Of a stretch of DNA of 64,000 nt, positions 60,484 to 64,000 are shown in pieces. Both the position numbers and the translations under genes were made by a program. Numbering within the stretch: position 1 is the first letter of the stretch; each line of letters opens with the position of its first letter. The notes beneath the pieces are model-generated. The model had not been told where the DNA came from, made no database searches, and saw nothing but the letters and a program-made list of their open reading frames with translations. Source of the DNA: Pteria penguin (Eukaryota > Mollusca > Bivalvia > Pterioida > Pteriidae); the NCBI GenBank assembly GCA_035048485.1, contig CM068592.1, positions 41,820,045 through 41,884,044 of the forward strand, read 5' to 3'.

Positions 60484-61164
60484 TTATATAATGGAAAATG
60501 AATAATTAGAGTTGAGCTTAGGTTTAAATTTTTGGATGAAATATTTTTCTTTTAGTTCCCGTTTAATTTCACAGTCAACATTTAGTTTATAAAACGGGAA
60601 TATTTTAAAGAGTCCCCCAGAACACTCATCTAAATGTTTACTGAGGGGAATTTTCCTGTAGTGTGGCTGCCTTATTTGTTGTCGATGGATTCTCACCCTT
60701 TCTGTTAGGTTCCCCGTTTGTCCAATGTATATTTCTTGGCAACCGCTGCATATGATACAGTAGATTACATTTACACTCTTGCATGTCATATCCGTATTGG
60801 CGAAAAGTAGTTTTCCATTAGGGATTTCCACTTTTTCGCCTTCATATAGGTATGGGCATGTTCCACATCGACTGTCCCGGCATTTTTCCACGTTATGTGT
60901 TTTATTTCCTCTTTCCTCAAATCGAGCCCTTGTCAGTAACCGTTTAAGGTTCTGAGGTTGGCGTTTACTTTGAATGATTGATCCCGTGTTAATCAGTTCC
61001 CGCATTTTAGCATCTTGTCTCAGAATTGGCAGGTTAGTTTTTGCAACATGAAGGATATTTTGGTTACGGGCGTTGTGTGTAATAACAAATGGCACTTTTT
61101 CATTTGTCTCTTCTTGTAGTTCAGAAGTTGATCTTAAGTTTTCTATCGGGATGTTTTTAGCCAT
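60484..61164 (-). CDS. GIY-YIG endonuclease domain of the Penelope-like element
   Basis: 226 codons, open, beginning a few codons after the RT frame ends (the RT and this part were probably one ORF). Cys-rich segment CRDSRCGTCPYLY and later CIICSGC precede and overlap the GIY-YIG nuclease: VIYCIICSGCQEIYIGQTGN, then R and H residues of RVRIHRQQI and the C-terminal SKHLDEC and an EKYFIQKFKPKLN block. The endonuclease nicks target DNA for retrotransposition in this class. All key residues appear intact. Confidence 0.88.
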   Translation of the reverse strand: MAKNIPIENLRSTSELQEETNEKVPFVITHNARNQNILHVAKTNLPILRQDAKMRELINTGSIIQSKRQPQNLKRLLTRARFEERGNKTHNVEKCRDSRCGTCPYLYEGEKVEIPNGKLLFANTDMTCKSVNVIYCIICSGCQEIYIGQTGNLTERVRIHRQQIRQPHYRKIPLSKHLDECSGGLFKIFPFYKLNVDCEIKRELKEKYFIQKFKPKLNSNYSFSII

Positions 61165-61181
61165 ATTTATTCCTCTGTCTA

Positions 61182-62301
61182 TTACCTGTGTGGGTAGTTT
61201 TGTTTAATTAAGAATGATTTAAGTTCATCCAAGCGTTCCTCTCTCGTTTGTCCATCCTTAATAACAGTGCAGATTTTCCTTGCTAAACAGTATGGTATGT
61301 TTCTCTTTGTGTGTGATGGGTGGCATGACTGAAAATTTAGATATTGGTGTGTATCCGTATATTTGTAAAATATGTCTGTTTTTAATATTGTGCCGATTTT
61401 TATTATAAGGATATCTAAAAACGGCAATTTTTTGAAACTTTCTTCTTTGGTGAATTTGATAGCGGGATGGAGGTCGTTAAGAATTTCTGAAAAGATTTGT
61501 AAGTCTTCATGGGATCTGTCCCAAATGATGAAACAATCATCTAGGTATCTTTTCCAAGATGATTCAAAATTTCTAGCGAAATAACCCAAAAGGCATTTTC
61601 TACCATCTGGTGAAGTTTCTGTTCCAAAAAGCCCATCACTAGTGTGGCATATGTGGGGGTAAATTTCGTACCCATTTCTGTCCCACGAATTTGTATATAG
61701 TTTTTGAAATAGAATGAATTGTTTTCTAGAATAAGTTTAGTTGACTCTATTATGAAGTTAGTTGGGAATCTATCTAATATGGCACTTCAATGTTTTTCCA
61801 CCCAGTATTTTATTGCCTCTATTCCTAAGTCGTGTGGAATATTCGTATAAAGACTCGTGACATCGAAACTAAGCAGACGAGCACTTTCTGGAGCTTCTGT
61901 CGGTAAGTGTGACAAAAGGTCAGTATCATCCCTTACATAACTTGGTATATAGGCACAGAGTGGTTTTAAGATGATATCCAGGAAGTTGCTGAGACGATGT
62001 GTAGGGCACGCTGGTCCAGCGATTATTGGTCGCAAGTTAAGATCAGACGGATTTTTTACTTTGATGTAATCATCGTTTTGATTTTTACTGCCCTTTGGAT
62101 CTCAGTCGATTTATGGATTTTTGGTAGGCCATAAAAATTGCTCGTTTTTCTTTCAAAATTAATTAAATAGTCCTGTTCCTTATCTGTGGTGGCTGATGCA
62201 TACTTAGAGAGTAATATATTCAATCGTCTCATTACTAAATGGTCAATGTTGTGGGGAATCTCAGAATAAAATGTACGGTCATTTAGTTGTTCTTCTACCA
62301 A
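61182..62301 (-). pseudogene. Penelope-type reverse transcriptase, broken by frameshifts and a stop
   Basis: Recognisable blocks in order: SNFYGLPKIHKS, RPIIAGPACPTHRLSNFLD, LLSFDVTSLYTNIPHD (first catalytic Asp), a GTEMGTKFTP block near 61690-61640, WKRYLDDCFIIWDRS (catalytic YLDD) and KKLPFLDILI. The frame changes near 62045 and 61595, and a TGA follows the WVEKH codons near 61785. The PKIHK and LFT/SLYTNIP style is diagnostic for Penelope-like RTs. It is not translatable as one product. Confidence 0.88.
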
Positions 62302-62410
62302 TCTTTTATAATGTTTTATAATATTCTGAATCCATGATTATGATAAAGGTGGCGCCATCATAGAAAACTTAAGATCAACTTCTGAACTACAAGAAGAGAC
62401 AAATGAAAAA

Positions 62411-62983
62411 GTGCCATTTGTTATTACACACAACCCCCGTAACCAAAATATCCTTCAAGCAGCAAAAACTAACCTGCCAATTCTGAGACAGGATGCTAAA
62501 ATGCGGGAACTGATTAACACGGGATCAATCATTCAAAGTAAACGCCAACCTCAGAACCTTAAACGGTTACTGACAAGGGCTCGATTTGAGGAAAGAGGAA
62601 ATAAAACACATAACGTGGAAAAATGCCGGGACAGTCGATGTGGAACATGCCCATACCTATATGAAGGCGAAAAAGTGGAAATCCCTAATGGAAAACTACT
62701 TTTCGCCAATGCGGATATGACATGCAAGAGTGTAAATGTAATCTACTGTATCATATGCAGCGGTTGCCAAGAAATATACATTGGACAAACGGGGAACCTA
62801 ACAGAAAGGGTGAGAATCCATCGACAACAAATAAGGCAGCCACACTACAGGAAAATTCCCCTCAGTAAACATTTAGATGAGTGTTCTGGGGGACTCTTTA
62901 AAATATTCCCGTTTTATAAACTAAATGTTGACTGTGAAATTAAAAGGGGAAATAAAAGAAAAATATTTCATCCAAAAATTTAA
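62411..62983 (+). pseudogene. Second copy of the GIY-YIG endonuclease domain, C-terminally frameshifted
   Basis: 190 codons almost identical to 60484-61164, with substitutions such as HNPRN for HNARN, LQAAK for LHVAK and NADMT for NTDMT. A one-base insertion near 62947 (GGGGAAA in place of GGGAA) changes KRELKEKYF to KRGNKRKIF and ends the frame early, so the last 30 or so residues are lost. The GIY-YIG core is intact but the copy lacks an RT. Confidence 0.85.
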
Positions 62984-63157
62984 ACCTAAGCTCAACTCTA
63001 ATTATTCATTTTCCATTATATAACGTCAAAAAATTCAATAGGAATTTTACTATTAAACTCCCTTTTATTATCGTTACTATGACGTCAATGAGATGACGTC
63101 ACTGTACTACAGTAACATAGTTACGTTATAAGCATGTTGTTCAGTTCACCTGAAGAT

Positions 63158-63429
63158 AAGCCGGTGTGGCCTAGTGGATAAGGTGCTCGGCTCGTGATCG
63201 AGAGGTCGCGGGTTCGACTCCCGCCCGGGGCACACCGGTGTTCTGTCTTTCGGATGAGACAGTAAAAACCGAGGTCCCGTGTCACGGTAGGCGTGGCACG
63301 TAAAAGATCCCTCACTGCTTCGGGTGGGTCCGTTGCAAAGGTCTAAATTTGTATGCAATGCATCAGGCAGATGCCGTCACCATATACGTGAAATAATCGT
63401 GGAGTGACGTAAAACAATAATCAAACAAA
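63158..63429 (+). mobile_element. tRNA-derived SINE, copy 5 (youngest-looking)
   Basis: A box TGTGGCCTAGTGG, B box GGGTTCGACTCCC, body CGGATGAGACAGTAAAAACC, short CAAACAAA tail. Perfect 11-bp target duplication CACCTGAAGAT at 63147-63157 and 63430-63440, lying in the CTGAAGA box of the Penelope-like element. Few decay signs. Confidence 0.95.
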
Positions 63430-63518
63430 CACCTGAAGATTGTTTTATAAAAACATGAAAGTACTTGTGTGAAATACAACGATTAACTCGGAAATGTTGG
63501 ATTTTATATATATATATA

Positions 63519-64000
63519 TGGTATCGTATCATAACCTCTGTATCGCGATATATCGTATCGTATACATACATATACTAGTGCAGTATCGTATCATGGCCCC
63601 TGTATCGTGTTATATCGTATCTCTATATACATATACTAGTGCAGTATCGTATCATGGCCCCTGTATCGTGTTATATCGTATCGCTATATACATATACTAG
63701 TGCAGTATCGTATCATACCCTCTGTATCGCGATATATCGTATCTCTAAAGACATATATATATGGTATCGCATCATAACCTTTGATCGCGATATATCGTAT
63801 CTCTATATACATATACTAGTGCAGTATCGTATCATGGCCCCTGTATCGTGTTATATCGTATCGCTATATACATATATAGTATCGTATCATGACCCCTGTA
63901 TCGTGTTATATCGTATCGCTATATACATATATAGTATCGTATCATGGCCCCTGTATCGTGTTATATCGTATCGCTATATACATATATAGTATCGTATCAT
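63519..64000. repeat. 61-bp satellite, right part (runs off the window)
   Basis: Same unit and orientation as 59255-60150, with a GGCCCCTGTATCGTGTTATATC subtype that is rare on the left side and short 44- to 50-bp units near the end. Confidence 0.95.

Larger units (their letters stand above)
60284..62358 (-). mobile_element. Penelope-like element with GIY-YIG endonuclease, degraded and 5'-truncated
   Basis: On the minus strand the order is RT then endonuclease, the standard Penelope/Neptune/Poseidon layout. RT pieces lie at 62301-62056, 62035-61787, about 61790-61600 and 61589-61182 in different frames, with an in-frame stop near 61785. The N-terminal part is missing. The 3' region (60480 to 60284) contains two TGACGTCA sites and a CTGAAGA...GAAA motif. 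The element sits inside the 61-bp satellite. Confidence 0.88.
62357..63492 (+). mobile_element. Inverted partial copy of the Penelope-like element
   Basis: Starts at TAGAAAACTTAAGATCAACT and runs through the endonuclease and 3' region to CTCGGAAATGTTGGATTTT, near-identical to 61150-60284 in inverted orientation. Head-to-head arrangement with the minus copy makes a palindrome with arms of about 860 bp. It contains a SINE (63158-63429). Inverted partial copies are a known feature of Penelope-like insertions. Confidence 0.92.

Overview
This window looks like AT-rich nuclear DNA of an invertebrate, most likely a bivalve mollusc. The basis is introns with GT/AG borders, tRNA-derived SINEs, Penelope-like retroelements, many foldback MITEs and repeat-family ends of a type common in bivalve genomes. 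The organism call is inference; no rRNA, mitochondrial or marker gene is present.

Only one convincing host gene is visible. It lies on the minus strand and fills most of the window, from an ATG at 56341 to a stop at 5970, with a polyadenylation signal at 5896-5901. I could place 14 exons with matching splice phases, giving a protein of about 667 residues. The order is: N-terminal hydrophobic segment, linker, patatin-like phospholipase domain (GGGxKG oxyanion motif, GSSAG nucleophile motif, DGG aspartate motif), a conserved post-catalytic region, a charged helix, a degenerate EF-hand, a canonical EF-hand and an acidic tail. Exon 1 is separated from exon 2 by a 32-kb intron. The remaining exons lie between 6 and 23.7 kb.

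Layout from left to right. 0.2-3.7 kb: a 37-bp satellite with a 777-bp higher-order period. 4.9-5.3 kb: a MITE carrying a SINE. 5.9-23.7 kb: exons 14 to 2, with introns holding MITEs, retroelement tails, an intact 514-codon reverse transcriptase ORF and three tandem repeats that start exactly at splice junctions. 24-56 kb (intron 1): many unrelated satellites with periods of 19 to 60 bp, a large inverted repeat, foldback MITEs, SINEs and two nested long-TIR elements. 57-64 kb (upstream of the gene): 39-, 19-, 23- and 61-bp satellites. The 61-bp satellite is split by a degraded Penelope-like element with a GIY-YIG endonuclease, followed head-to-head by an inverted partial copy that itself carries a SINE.

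Tandem arrays make up roughly a quarter of the window. The most unusual signals are the repeats anchored on splice sites of the phospholipase gene, the spread of the palindrome TGACGTCA (CRE/ATF-like) by several unrelated mobile elements, and the nested inverted-repeat elements around 40-43 kb.
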